A stretch of 64,000 nt of DNA from Leifsonia williamsii (GCF_030433685.1 NZ_JAROCF010000001.1:3162001-3226000), one strand, 5' to 3'. Shown: positions 46,004-54,721, counted from the first letter of the stretch. Program-made: numbers and translations. The notes: generated by a model not told the origin, from the sequence alone.

Positions 46004-47281
46004 TCAGAGCGCAGACGGCGCCGGCACCGGCACCAGCCCGACCGCGTCCAGCACGTCGGCCAGCGTCTCCGGCCCGCCGACGTTGCCCGGCACGACCACG
46101 TAGGTGATCTCCCGGCCGTCGTGCGCGAGCATCCGCCACACCGAGACGCCGGGGAGCACCTGGCCGGCGACGTACGCCCAGGTCGCGCCGATGCCGGTGC
46201 GGGCCACCTCGGCGGAGGTGATGCCGCCCTTCGCGACCACGACCTCGACCGCGGGGAGCAGATCGCGCACGGCGGTCGTGAGGGCGGTCATGACCTTCTC
46301 GCCGTGCGCGAGCGTGTTGTTCTCGGCCGACCGCACGCGCTCGGTGGTCACCACGGTCAGTGGCCGGTCGGCGAGCTGCGTGCGCGCCCGATCGGCGGCG
46401 GCGCGGCCGCCGGCGACGGGGTCGGCGAGCGCGGCGGCGGTGTCGATGACCGCCTCCTCGCCCCACTCCTCGCGGAGGCGGGCCAGCTGCGCGGCGGCTC
46501 CGCCGGTGTGGGAGCCGCACGCCAGCAGAGTCGGACGGGGCGACGGCACGATCGGCCGCGGCAGCAGCCCCTGGCTCTGCACCCCGGCGAGCGCCGCGGC
46601 GAGCGGAGCGGCCGAGCGCACCACGATGACCGCGCCCTGCACGCGGGCGGCCTGCACGGCGGCGGCGATGCGGCGGATGTCGTCGTCGGTCAGCGCGTCC
46701 GGCAGCAGCACGCTGCCCGCGGGCGCCGACGCCAGCGCCGTCGCCAGCGCGGAGGCATCGCCGCGGACGACCGACAGCGGCACTCCGACCGGCTCGCGCG
46801 AGGACTTCTCGCGAACGTAATCGGCCAGGATCCCCGTGGAGAACGGGAACACCGGGTCCTGCGCATACTCGGTCTCGTGCGCAGGGAGCACCTCCTCGCC
46901 GACGCGCACCAGGTGCACGCCGTCGACCGTGGTGCGGCCGCCGTCCGGGAACGCAGGCACGAACAGCATCACGGCGTCGTCGTGGTCGAGGAACACCTCG
47001 GTCTCGGCGAAGACGTGCCCGCGGAGGGTGGAGTCGCCGCGCAGCACGAACTGCAGCTCCTCCCCCAGCCGGCGTGCGGCCTCCTCGGCGTCCGCCTTCA
47101 CCCGCGACACCAGACGCACGGCGGCATCCTCGTCGATCGCGCGGCTGTTGGTCTGCACGTACACGCTGTCGCTGAGCCGCAGCGCCTCGGTCAGGAGGTC
47201 CGCGTCACTCTCGAGCAGCACGCGCACGCCGGTCGCGGACTGGGTGCCGGTGGGGTCGTCGTCGAGCACGACCGTCTTCAT
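46004..47281 (-). CDS. DUF1537-family four-carbon acid sugar kinase
   Basis: A 425-residue kinase of the OtnK/DtnK type. The N-terminal substrate domain opens with VVLDDDPTGTQSATG and includes LRGDSTLRGHVF; the C-terminal nucleotide domain carries LLACGSHTGG and AKGGITSAEVA. Characterised relatives phosphorylate threonate, erythronate or similar sugar acids at the terminal carbon. It is the last gene of the operon that starts at 50956. The start chosen is ATG 47281; the longer frame is low-complexity leader. Confidence 0.9.
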   Translation of the reverse strand: MKTVVLDDDPTGTQSATGVRVLLESDADLLTEALRLSDSVYVQTNSRAIDEDAAVRLVSRVKADAEEAARRLGEELQFVLRGDSTLRGHVFAETEVFLDHDDAVMLFVPAFPDGGRTTVDGVHLVRVGEEVLPAHETEYAQDPVFPFSTGILADYVREKSSREPVGVPLSVVRGDASALATALASAPAGSVLLPDALTDDDIRRIAAAVQAARVQGAVIVVRSAAPLAAALAGVQSQGLLPRPIVPSPRPTLLACGSHTGGAAAQLARLREEWGEEAVIDTAAALADPVAGGRAAADRARTQLADRPLTVVTTERVRSAENNTLAHGEKVMTALTTAVRDLLPAVEVVVAKGGITSAEVARTGIGATWAYVAGQVLPGVSVWRMLAHDGREITYVVVPGNVGGPETLADVLDAVGLVPVPAPSAL

Positions 47282-47380
47282 GGTGGTCCTTTCGGAGGGG
47301 ACGGAAGAAGGGACGGGAGTAAGGGACGGAGGAGAGGAGGCCGAGGGCGCGACCCGCGCGCCCCCGGCCACTGCGAGGGC

Positions 47381-48703
47381 CTACTCGCCGGACGCGATCA
47401 CGCGCTCGACCTCGGCGCGCTCCGCGGCGCCCCAGGTCTCGCGGGTGAGCACGACGCCGAGCAGGCCGATCACGCCGACGGCGACATAGATCCACGCGAC
47501 GCCGCCCCAGCCCATCCCGATCGCCGCAGCCGTGGCGATGAAGGGAATGAAGCCCGAGATGGCGGCCGAGAACTGGTAGCCGAGGGAGGCGCCGGAGGTG
47601 CGCGTGTTGGTGTTGAACAGCTCGCTGAAGTAGGCGCCCTGGGTGCCGGCGAGCATGTCGTGGATGATGGCGAGTCCGATCACGTAGACGAGCACGATCA
47701 GGAACGGCAGGCCGGTGTTGACCATGAGGAACATCGGGAAGCCGAAGGCGATCGTGAGCAGCGAACCGATCAGGTACGTCTTCTTCCGGCCGATCCGGTC
47801 GCTGAGCGCGCCGAACAGCACGGTCGTGAAGCAGCCGAGCGCCGTCGCGATGATCAGGCCGGTCAGCGCGGTCTCGCGGGAGGCGATCTCGCCCGAGGTG
47901 ATGTAGCTGATCAGGTAGGTGACGATGACGTAGAAGCCGCCGGTCTCGGCCAGGCGCAGCGCGATGACGCGCAGCACGGTGCGCCAGTCGTTGCGCAGCA
48001 CGGTGAGGATCGGGTTCTTGACCAGGGTGCCCGCCGTCTTCGCCTCCTCGAACTCGGGGCTCTCGGAGACCTTGAGGCGGATGATGAGGCCGGCGATGAT
48101 CAGCACGGCGCTGAGCATGAACGGCAGCCGCCAGGCGAGCTCGTTGCCGAGGCCGGCCGACAGCAGGAAGGCGACGTTCGCGAGGAAGACGCCGAGCGGC
48201 ACGCCGACCTGCGGGATGGCGGAGTACTTGCCGCGCTTGCGCCACGGCGCGTGCTCGAACGTCATCAGGATGGCGCCGCCCCACTCCGCACCGAAGGCGA
48301 GGCCCTGCACCACGCGGATGGCGGTGAGCAGCAGCGGAGCCAGGAGGCCGACCTGCGCGTACGTCGGCAGCAGGCCGATCAGCACGGTCGAGATGCCCAT
48401 GACGAACAGCGCGCCGACGAGCACCGGCTTGCGGCCGTACTTGTCGCCGAGGAAGCCGCCGATGATGCCGCCGAGCGGGCGCATCGCGAAGCCGATGCCG
48501 AAGGTCAGGAAGCCGAGCAGGACGCCGACCACCGGGTCCTCGCTGGGGAAGAAGTCGGTGCCGAAGTAGAGCGCTGCGGCGGTGCCGTAGGCGAGGAAGT
48601 CGTAGTTCTCGACCGTGGTGCCGACGGCGGAGCCGATGGCCACCTTGAGCCTGTCGGGCGAGCCGTTGGCCGCCTGCTGCGAGCGGGTCGCTGTCATGGT
48701 CAT
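47381..48703 (-). CDS. MFS metabolite:H+ symporter (MHS family)
   Basis: A 440-residue, 12-helix transporter of the MHS group (relatives: ProP, ShiA, KgtP). The family opening GTTVENYDFLAYGTAAAL and the loop GFLGDKYGRKPVLV are clear, as is the second-half repeat GALSDRIGRKK. These proteins import organic acids and zwitterions; the operon context predicts a small sugar acid. The start chosen is ATG 48703, about 9 bases after GGGAGAT; an ATG at 48730 is an alternative. Confidence 0.92.
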   Translation of the reverse strand: MTMTATRSQQAANGSPDRLKVAIGSAVGTTVENYDFLAYGTAAALYFGTDFFPSEDPVVGVLLGFLTFGIGFAMRPLGGIIGGFLGDKYGRKPVLVGALFVMGISTVLIGLLPTYAQVGLLAPLLLTAIRVVQGLAFGAEWGGAILMTFEHAPWRKRGKYSAIPQVGVPLGVFLANVAFLLSAGLGNELAWRLPFMLSAVLIIAGLIIRLKVSESPEFEEAKTAGTLVKNPILTVLRNDWRTVLRVIALRLAETGGFYVIVTYLISYITSGEIASRETALTGLIIATALGCFTTVLFGALSDRIGRKKTYLIGSLLTIAFGFPMFLMVNTGLPFLIVLVYVIGLAIIHDMLAGTQGAYFSELFNTNTRTSGASLGYQFSAAISGFIPFIATAAAIGMGWGGVAWIYVAVGVIGLLGVVLTRETWGAAERAEVERVIASGE

Positions 48704-48755
48704 GGTGAGGATATCTCCCTTGATACTCATCAGGCCGGGAGACCCTCTCCCTGGC

Positions 48756-49502
48756 CTACCCGGCGGGGCTGCTGACCCCGCCGACGTTGCCGATCTTGTA
48801 GAAGCTGGTGATGTGGTCGCGCACCTGGCGCGCGGCCTCATCGGGGTCCCGCCGCACGATGGCGGCGAGGAGTTCGCGATGCTCGGCCCTGACCGTCTTC
48901 GCGGTCTCCCGCCAGTTCTCGAGGCTCGCGTAGGCCTCGATCATCTGGCGGTTGATCGCGATCCGGAGGGACTGCATCAGGTGGGCGGTCAAGGCGTTGC
49001 CGGTGGACTCGGCGATCGCCACGTGGAAGGCGCTGTCGAGCCGGTTGAACTCGCCCGTGTCGATCTCCGGGTCCTCCATCGCGTCGAGGATGCCGGCCAG
49101 CCGGGTGTGGTCCTCATCCGTCGCGCGATGGGCCGCCTCCCAGCACGACCAGGTCTCGAGCGCGATGCGCGTCTCGAGCACGTCGGTCTGGCTGAAGTGC
49201 CCGAGGGCGAGCTGGAGCTTGAGGAGGTTGACGAAGCCGGGACCGGGCGTCCCGACCAGCACCGCCCCGCCCTCCGGCCCGCCGCCGCGGCGGATGTCCA
49301 CCACGCCGAGCGCCTCCAGCACGCGGAGGCTCTCCCGGAGCGACGGCCGGCTGACGCCCAGCGACAGCGCGAGGTCGCGCTCGCTCGGCAGGTGGTCGCC
49401 CGCCTTCAGCCGGCCGTCGAGGATGCGCTCCTCGATCTGCGCCATGACCTGCTCGTACGTGCGCACCCGCTGCACGGGCTCCCACGTCGCATCTGCGGAC
49501 AT
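48756..49502 (-). CDS. GntR-family transcriptional regulator, FadR subfamily
   Basis: A 248-residue regulator. The N-terminal winged helix (about 15-80) contains LPSERDLALSLGVSRPSLRESLRVLEALG; the C-terminal FCD domain has the usual metal-site residues, with FNRLDSAFHVAIAESTGN. It sits inside the putative sugar-acid operon. The 9-base core GGTCAGACC, a typical FadR-type operator, occurs at 51014-51022 in the operon promoter and at 49596-49604 just upstream of this gene, so it probably regulates the operon and itself. Confidence 0.92.
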   Translation of the reverse strand: MSADATWEPVQRVRTYEQVMAQIEERILDGRLKAGDHLPSERDLALSLGVSRPSLRESLRVLEALGVVDIRRGGGPEGGAVLVGTPGPGFVNLLKLQLALGHFSQTDVLETRIALETWSCWEAAHRATDEDHTRLAGILDAMEDPEIDTGEFNRLDSAFHVAIAESTGNALTAHLMQSLRIAINRQMIEAYASLENWRETAKTVRAEHRELLAAIVRRDPDEAARQVRDHITSFYKIGNVGGVSSPAG

Positions 49503-49594
49503 CGGGTCCCCCCATCTGGTTCTCGTCGGAGTCGGCGCCAGGAGCGTCGCCTCCGGTGAGAAGCAGTCTAGGGTTCATGGCGCTCATGGTCTGT

Positions 49595-49605
49595 CGGTCA
49601 GACCG
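49595..49605. promoter_or_regulatory. Second GntR-type operator core
   Basis: CGGTCAGACCG, an 11-bp perfect palindrome, overlaps the stop codon of the oxidoreductase gene and lies about 93 bases ahead of the gntR start. It repeats the core GGTCAGACC of the operator at 51010-51026. Confidence 0.5.
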
Positions 49606-50956
49606 CGGCCAGGTGCTCGCTGCGGAACTCCGCCTCGAGTTCCTTGCGGACCTGCACGGCCTGGAGCGTCTCGTCCACGTCGATGTCGTCCCACGAGACC
49701 ATGCGGTCCTTCGGCACGTCGCGGATGAGTTTGGCGCCGTGGGCGAGGCCGAGCGGCAGGGCGTTGTGCTCGAGCGAGACCGCCGCGGGGGCGAGCTTGC
49801 CGAACACCGTGTAACCGCCTTCGCCGTCGAGCGTCTCGCCGGCGCGGAGGTCCTTCTTGGCGGTCGTGACGACGTCGCCGCGGAAGCCGGTGGGGGCACC
49901 GGTCGCCTCGTTGCGCAGCACGGCGGCCGCGATCGAGACCCCGAGCTCGAGCCCGATCATGTGGTACGGCCGGTACAGCTCGCCGAAGCGGCCGGACGGG
50001 TCGGTCTGCACGCCGTACTCCGCGAAGCACTGCACGGCGTAGTCCGTGCGGGCCTCGAAGGTGACGTAGACGCCCCAGCGGAGGTCGCGGTACACATCGC
50101 TGCCGTCGCGGTTGAGGCTGGAGACGATCTCGACGGTCCCGGAGCGGCTGAGGGTGCCGCCGTTCACCTTCGGGATGATCAGGGTCGACAGCTCGTCGAC
50201 GCCGGCCGGGGTGAAGTTGAGGCCCTCGTCCTGCGGGATCAGCCCGGTGCCGTTGGCCACGGCCGCCATCTCGATCGCCGACTTGGTGCCGTCGAGGAAC
50301 GAGTTGAACATCTTCGGGTTGTAGTCGCCGGAGGCCAGCTGCTCGTCGGTGAAGCCGTAGTAGTTCCACACGGTGTCGGGCGTCGAGTAGTTGTACTCGG
50401 GGAGGTACTTGGTGCCCTTGCCCGCGGCGACGACGTCGAAGCCGACCGTGCGGCACCAGTCGACCATCTCGCAGATGAGCGCGGGCTGGTCGCCGTACGC
50501 CATCGAGTAGACGACGCCGGCGGCCTGGGCGCGGCGCTGGAGGATCGGGCCGACCATGCAGTCCGCCTCCACGTTGACCATGATGACGTGCTTGCCGTTG
50601 TCGATGGCCTTGAGCGCGTGATAGGTGCCGATGATCGGGTTACCGGTGATCTCGAGCACGACCTCGATCTCGGGCCGCTCGAGCAGGGCGTCCGCGCTCT
50701 CGGTGACGAAGGTGGCGCCGGTGCGCAGCGCCTCGTCGAAGCTCGCGGCGGCGTAACGCTCGGCCGCCCAGCCGGTGCGCTCCAGCGCGCCCTTGGCCTT
50801 CGGGACGTTGATGTCGGCGACGCCCACGACGTGGAAGCCCGGGCTGTTCACGGCCTGGGTCAGGAACATCGACGAGAACTTGCCGGCGCCGATGACGCCG
50901 ACGCGGATGGGGCCGGCTTCCGCGGTCCGCTTCTGCAACAGGGAGTGCAGATTCAT
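49598..50956 (-). CDS. NAD(P)-dependent oxidoreductase with SAF domain (COG4091-like, homoserine dehydrogenase-like)
   Basis: A 452-residue protein. The Rossmann motif VGVIGAGKF (about 19-27) opens an NAD(P)-binding domain related to homoserine dehydrogenase; the C-terminal third contains a SAF-like domain (about 350-420). Relatives (COG4091) are unassigned to my knowledge. As first gene of an operon with a DUF1537 kinase, a sugar-acid oxidation or isomerisation is the simplest guess. The start chosen is ATG 50956; the frame extends to 51109 across the operator and promoter. Confidence 0.85.
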   Translation of the reverse strand: MNLHSLLQKRTAEAGPIRVGVIGAGKFSSMFLTQAVNSPGFHVVGVADINVPKAKGALERTGWAAERYAAASFDEALRTGATFVTESADALLERPEIEVVLEITGNPIIGTYHALKAIDNGKHVIMVNVEADCMVGPILQRRAQAAGVVYSMAYGDQPALICEMVDWCRTVGFDVVAAGKGTKYLPEYNYSTPDTVWNYYGFTDEQLASGDYNPKMFNSFLDGTKSAIEMAAVANGTGLIPQDEGLNFTPAGVDELSTLIIPKVNGGTLSRSGTVEIVSSLNRDGSDVYRDLRWGVYVTFEARTDYAVQCFAEYGVQTDPSGRFGELYRPYHMIGLELGVSIAAAVLRNEATGAPTGFRGDVVTTAKKDLRAGETLDGEGGYTVFGKLAPAAVSLEHNALPLGLAHGAKLIRDVPKDRMVSWDDIDVDETLQAVQVRKELEAEFRSEHLAAV

Positions 50957-51009
50957 GTGCCTACTCCTTCGTGGCCGGCCCGCGGGCCGTCCTTCGGTGG
51001 TTCTTGGAA

Positions 51010-51066
51010 TGATGGTCAGACCATCAAGCCTTTGACCATGATGGGAGACGACTCCCGCCCTGTCAA
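51010..51066 (-). promoter_or_regulatory. Promoter and GntR operator of the sugar-acid operon
   Basis: On the minus strand TTGACA (51066-51061) and CATCAT (51043-51038) are 17 bases apart. Just downstream lies a perfect 17-bp palindrome TGATGGTCAGACCATCA (51010-51026). An extra half-site TGACCAT (51033-51039) overlaps the -10. The operator would cover the start of transcription, fitting repression by the FadR-type regulator. The TATGAT at 51074-51079 may be the -10 of the divergent aldolase gene. Confidence 0.75.
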
Positions 51067-51118
51067 GCGCCCGTATGATGAGACCCGTTCGACACCCCGA
51101 TCTCTTCAAGGAGCTTCA

Positions 51119-52147
51119 ATGCCCATCGCAACGCCGGACCAGTACGCAGAGATGCTCGACAAGGCGAAGGCCGGCGGCTTCGCCTACCCCGCGTTCAACG
51201 TGTCGTCGTCGTCGACGATCAACGCGGTGCTGCAGGGCCTCACCGAGGCGGGCAGCGACGGCATCATCCAGGTGACCACCGGCGGCGCCGACTACTTCGC
51301 GGGCCAGTCCGTCAAGGCGCGCGCGACCGGTGCCCTCGCGTTCGCGAAGTTCGCGACCGAGGTCGCGAAGAACTACCCGGTGACCGTCGCACTGCACACC
51401 GACCACTGCCCCAAGAACGCGCTCGACGACTTCGTGCTGCCGCTCATCGCCGCCTCGGAGGAGGAGGTGAAGGCCGGCCGCAACCCGATCTTCCAGTCCC
51501 ACATGTGGGACGGCTCCGCTGTGCCGCTCGACGAGAACATCGAGATCGCGCAGCAGATGATCAAGCGCACCAAGGCCATCAACGCCATCCTCGAGGTCGA
51601 GATCGGCGTCGTCGGCGGCGAGGAGGACGGCGTGCGTCACGAGGGCTCCAACGAGGCCCTCTACACGACTCTCGCCGACGTCGAGAAGGCCGTAGAGGCG
51701 CTGGGCCTCGGCGAGAACGGCCGCTACATGGCCGCCCTCACCTTCGGCAACGTGCACGGTGTCTACAAGCCGGGCAACGTGAAGCTGCGCCCGGAGCTCC
51801 TCAAGGAGATCCAGGACGGCATCGCGGCGAAGTACGGCACCGGCGCCAAGCCGCTCGACCTGGTCTTCCACGGCGGCTCCGGCTCGACCGACGCCGAGAT
51901 CGCGGAGGCCGTGCGCAACGGCGTCGTGAAGATGAACATCGACACCGACACGCAGTACGCCTTCACCCGCTCCATCGCCGACTACATGCTGAAGAACTAC
52001 GACGGCGTGATCAAGGTCGACGGCGAGGTCGGCAACAAGAAGCTGTACGACCCGCGCGCGTGGGGCAAGGTCGCGGAGTCGGCGATGGCCGCCCGCGTCG
52101 TCGAGGCCACGCAGCAGCTCGGCTCGGCCGGCCACTCCGGCAAGTAG
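51119..52147 (+). CDS. fba: Class II fructose-bisphosphate aldolase
   Basis: Reversible cleavage of fructose-1,6-bisphosphate to glyceraldehyde-3-phosphate and dihydroxyacetone phosphate; zinc-dependent. It has 342 residues, the usual size for the actinobacterial class IIA enzyme. Metal ligands sit in ALHTDHCPKN (His93, Asp95, His96), EVEIGVVGGEEDG and HGGSGS. ATG 51119 is preceded by AAGGAG at 5 bases. It is probably the housekeeping glycolytic gene, although its promoter abuts the GntR operator. Confidence 0.97.
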   Translation: MPIATPDQYAEMLDKAKAGGFAYPAFNVSSSSTINAVLQGLTEAGSDGIIQVTTGGADYFAGQSVKARATGALAFAKFATEVAKNYPVTVALHTDHCPKNALDDFVLPLIAASEEEVKAGRNPIFQSHMWDGSAVPLDENIEIAQQMIKRTKAINAILEVEIGVVGGEEDGVRHEGSNEALYTTLADVEKAVEALGLGENGRYMAALTFGNVHGVYKPGNVKLRPELLKEIQDGIAAKYGTGAKPLDLVFHGGSGSTDAEIAEAVRNGVVKMNIDTDTQYAFTRSIADYMLKNYDGVIKVDGEVGNKKLYDPRAWGKVAESAMAARVVEATQQLGSAGHSGK

Positions 52148-52154
52148 TCCGTCA

Positions 52155-52183
52155 GCGGCGGCCGGCCCCGTGCCGGCCGCCGC
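52155..52183 (+). terminator. Terminator of fba
   Basis: A perfect 12-bp stem GCGGCGGCCGGC with a 5-base loop begins 8 bases after the aldolase stop codon. Very stable, without a U-tract. Confidence 0.75.
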
Positions 52184-52206
52184 GCACCATCGAGGAGGCG
52201 GCCGGG

Positions 52207-52821
52207 ATGGCCGAGCAGCACCCGCAGCCGGACGAGCGGCCGCGGCCGAAGTACGGCGAGCTGGCGCCACCGGGCTGGACCTGGACGCCGCCGGCCGACG
52301 CCGACCGGCTCGACACCTCCCGGACCAGCCCCGCTGCGTCCGGAGCGGAAGAGTCGCCCGTCGAGCACCAGGCGCCGCCTCCCCACGCCTACCAGGCGCC
52401 TCCGGGCGGCGTGCTGCAGCAGCCCCGCGCCACCTCGCGCTGGGATCTGCCGCTGACGGTCCTCCTGCTGGTCTTCGGCTTCTTCGGGCTGTCGTACTCC
52501 ATCGGCATCCTGCAGGCGTTCCCCGCCTACCTGCAGCTGCTGCACAGCTCGCAGGGCCTCGGCGACTACACGCCCGAGCCGGTCGTCGGCACCATCGTCA
52601 CGATCGGCACCATCACGATGGCGGGCCTGTGGGCGGTGTCGACCGGCCTCTCCGTCTGGCTCCTGGTGCGCAAGCGCGTCGCGTTCTACGTGCCGCTCAT
52701 CACGGGCGTCATCGCCTTCATCGCGCTGATCGTCTTCGCGAGCCTCATGGTCTCCACCGACCCGGCGCTGCTGGACGTCTATGGCGGCTTCTCGCCGCCG
52801 CCCGCGCCGAGCACCCCCTGA
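52207..52821 (+). CDS. Hypothetical membrane protein, DUF6264-like
   Basis: A 204-residue protein with a Pro-rich, disordered cytoplasmic N-terminus (1-80; motif PKYGELAPPGW) followed by three predicted helices (about 82-105, 128-155 and 160-182). I believe it resembles DUF6264, a Microbacteriaceae family of unknown function. The ATG at 52207 follows GAGGAGGCGGCCGGG; the site GAGGAGG is a little far (about 8-9 bases) but usable. Confidence 0.7.
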   Translation: MAEQHPQPDERPRPKYGELAPPGWTWTPPADADRLDTSRTSPAASGAEESPVEHQAPPPHAYQAPPGGVLQQPRATSRWDLPLTVLLLVFGFFGLSYSIGILQAFPAYLQLLHSSQGLGDYTPEPVVGTIVTIGTITMAGLWAVSTGLSVWLLVRKRVAFYVPLITGVIAFIALIVFASLMVSTDPALLDVYGGFSPPPAPSTP

Positions 52822-52864
52822 TCGGAGGCGCCCGGCGCGGCGGGCTCGACGGCTGCGTCCCGGC

Positions 52865-53737
52865 TCAGGCCGCCGCGTCGTCCTCGCGCGCCTCGGCGAG
52901 ACCCTCGGCGAGCGGCGTGGTCGGGCGGCCGATCAGCTCGCGGAGCGTCGGGGTCGCCTCCCCGAGCAGCCCGTCGCGGATGTTGCCGTCGAGCGCGACG
53001 ACGAAGCCGACCGTGCCCTCGTCGAGGCCGGCGCCGCTGAGGATGCTCGCGTGCTCCTCCGGCGACACCGAGCGGTAGGCGACCTCGCGGCCGATCAGCG
53101 AGCCGATCGTGGCGGCGAGCTCGTCGAACGTCCACGCGACGTCGCCGCTCAGCTCGTAGACCGCGCCGTCGTGGCCCGGCTCCGTGAGCACCACGGCCGC
53201 GGCCTCCGCGTAGTCCTTGCGGGAGGCGCTGGCGACCCGCCCCTCCCCCGCGCTGCCGACGAGCTCGCCCGTCGCTGCGGCGGTGTCGAGCTGGCCGACG
53301 TAGTTCTCGGTGTACCAATTGTTGCGCAGGATGGTGACCGGGAGGCCGGAGGCGGCGAGCAGCCGCTCGGTCTCGGCGTGCTCCGGCGCCAGCACCAGCG
53401 CGGAGTCGGTCGCGCGCGGCGCGCTCGTGTAGACCAGGCGGGAGACGCCGGCGGCCTTCGCGGCCTCGATGGCGTTGGCGTGCTGGGCCACGCGCTTGCC
53501 GACCTCGGAACCGGAGACGAGCAGCACGGCGTCGACGCCGTCGAACGCGGGCACGAGCGTCTCGGGGCGCTCGAAGTCGATCACGGCGGTGTCGACGCCG
53601 CGGGCGGCGAGCGGGGCGAGGCGCTCGGCCGAGCGGCCGGCGGCGCGGATCTGCTCAGCGGGCACGCCGCGCTCGAGCAGCGCGTCGACGACGAGACGGC
53701 CGAGGTGGCCGGTGGCTCCGGTGACGAGGATGGTCAT
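52865..53737 (-). CDS. NmrA-like NAD(P)-binding oxidoreductase (atypical SDR)
   Basis: A 290-residue Rossmann protein. The dinucleotide motif VTGATGHLGRLV is at residues 4-15, followed by the NmrA-type segment VDAVLLVSGSE. The active-site Tyr is not in the classical YxxxK context; relatives include QorB-like quinone reductases. The start chosen is ATG 53737, preceded by AGGAAA. It is divergent from an HxlR-family regulator, an arrangement typical of redox- or aldehyde-responsive pairs. Confidence 0.9.
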   Translation of the reverse strand: MTILVTGATGHLGRLVVDALLERGVPAEQIRAAGRSAERLAPLAARGVDTAVIDFERPETLVPAFDGVDAVLLVSGSEVGKRVAQHANAIEAAKAAGVSRLVYTSAPRATDSALVLAPEHAETERLLAASGLPVTILRNNWYTENYVGQLDTAAATGELVGSAGEGRVASASRKDYAEAAAVVLTEPGHDGAVYELSGDVAWTFDELAATIGSLIGREVAYRSVSPEEHASILSGAGLDEGTVGFVVALDGNIRDGLLGEATPTLRELIGRPTTPLAEGLAEAREDDAAA

Positions 53738-53802
53738 GGGTGGTTTCCTTTCGGTCGGACATGAAGGCGAACCCGCTCCGCGCGCCGAAACTTCCCATCC
53801 GC

Positions 53803-53828
53803 GGGTACCCACTTTTCGGTAAGTTACT
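53803..53828. promoter_or_regulatory. Probable HxlR operator in the divergent gap
   Basis: The 94-base gap between the divergent genes holds GGGTACCCACTTTTCGGTAA followed by GTTACTGAC. The pattern GTAC...ACTTTT.GGTAAGT resembles sites bound by HxlR-type regulators. It overlaps the TAAGTT box (53820-53825) of the regulator gene, consistent with autoregulation. The symmetry is imperfect. Confidence 0.5.
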
Positions 53829-53831
53829 GAC

Positions 53832-54218
53832 GTGGACATCGGAAACAGGCCGCTGAGCGGCTACGGCTTCACCGACGGCGTCCTCCCCGCCGCCTGCCCG
53901 AGCCGGATCGTGCTGAATCACGTCACGAGCACCTGGGGCGTGCTCGTGCTCGTCGCCCTCTCGCAGAGCGACCACCGCTGGGGCGAGCTGCGCCGCACCG
54001 TGCAGGGCATCAGCGAGAAGATGCTGGCCCAGACGCTCCGCACCCTGGAGCACGACGGCTTCGTCCTCCGAACCGCCCAGCCGACGATCCCTCCCCGGGT
54101 CGACTACAGCCTCACCGAGCGCGGCCGGGCGCTGACGGAGCATCTCCTCCCGCTCATGTCCTGGATCTCCGACCACGCCGACGAGATCGTGGGCGAGGCG
54201 AGCGGCCCGGCGGACTGA
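53832..54218 (+). CDS. HxlR-family transcriptional regulator
   Basis: A 128-residue winged-helix protein. The HxlR core runs from residue about 20 (ACPSRIVLNHVTSTWGVLVL) through the recognition region RWGELRRTVQGISEKMLAQTLRTLEHDGFV to VDYSLTERGRAL. An N-terminal Cys (Cys22, in AACPSR), common in the family, may sense thiol-reactive compounds. GTG 53832 lies 6 bases after TAAGTT, suggesting a leaderless mRNA. It probably controls the divergent NmrA-like gene. Confidence 0.92.
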   Translation: MDIGNRPLSGYGFTDGVLPAACPSRIVLNHVTSTWGVLVLVALSQSDHRWGELRRTVQGISEKMLAQTLRTLEHDGFVLRTAQPTIPPRVDYSLTERGRALTEHLLPLMSWISDHADEIVGEASGPAD

Positions 54219-54277
54219 CGCGCGCTGACGCCCGCTCTGCTCTTGCCCTGGGCGCTGCCCGGTGGGAACGTCGAGGC

Positions 54278-54721
54278 ATGGCCAAGCAGAAGAAGCAGGA
54301 CAAGCTCGAGAAGGCGGCCAAGAAGGCCTACAAGCGCGCCGTGAAGGCCGTCGACGCGGCGGTGGAGGCCGCGGAGGCGGTCGACAAGAAGGCGCGGAAG
54401 AAGGCGCAGAAGCTGCGCGCCCGCCTTGCGGATGCGGCCGGCCCGCGCACCACCGCGGGCACGCGGCCCGCTGAGCAGAGCGCGCCCGACGAGCCGACCT
54501 CCGCCTCCGCCATCGACCTCACCCCGCCGCTGCCGAACGTCGAGGACCCGACGGCCGACACCGCGGCGGAGTTCGCCGGCTCGACGGCCACCGCCGAGCC
54601 GCACGACCCTGCACTCGACCGCATGACGGCGCAGGCCCTGCGGGATGTCGCACGCGCCCGCGGTCTCGCGAACGTTTCGCGGCTGTCGAAGGCGCAGCTG
54701 ATCGAGCGCCTCAGCGAGTAG
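54278..54721 (+). CDS. Lys/Ala-rich protein with C-terminal Rho-N/SAP-like domain
   Basis: A 147-residue protein in three parts: a basic helical N-terminus (1-50, rich in KKAYKRAVKAVDAA-type repeats), an acidic, Thr/Ala-rich linker (50-110) and a C-terminal SAP/Rho-N-like motif (DRMTAQALRDVARARGL then SKAQLIERLSE, 113-147). The ends suggest nucleic-acid binding. No function is known to me. It is convergent with ispH, 36 bases away. Confidence 0.72.
   Translation: MAKQKKQDKLEKAAKKAYKRAVKAVDAAVEAAEAVDKKARKKAQKLRARLADAAGPRTTAGTRPAEQSAPDEPTSASAIDLTPPLPNVEDPTADTAAEFAGSTATAEPHDPALDRMTAQALRDVARARGLANVSRLSKAQLIERLSE

Noticed and set aside
45965..48775. 936-residue plus-strand open frame
   Set aside because: Antisense of the kinase and MHS transporter genes.
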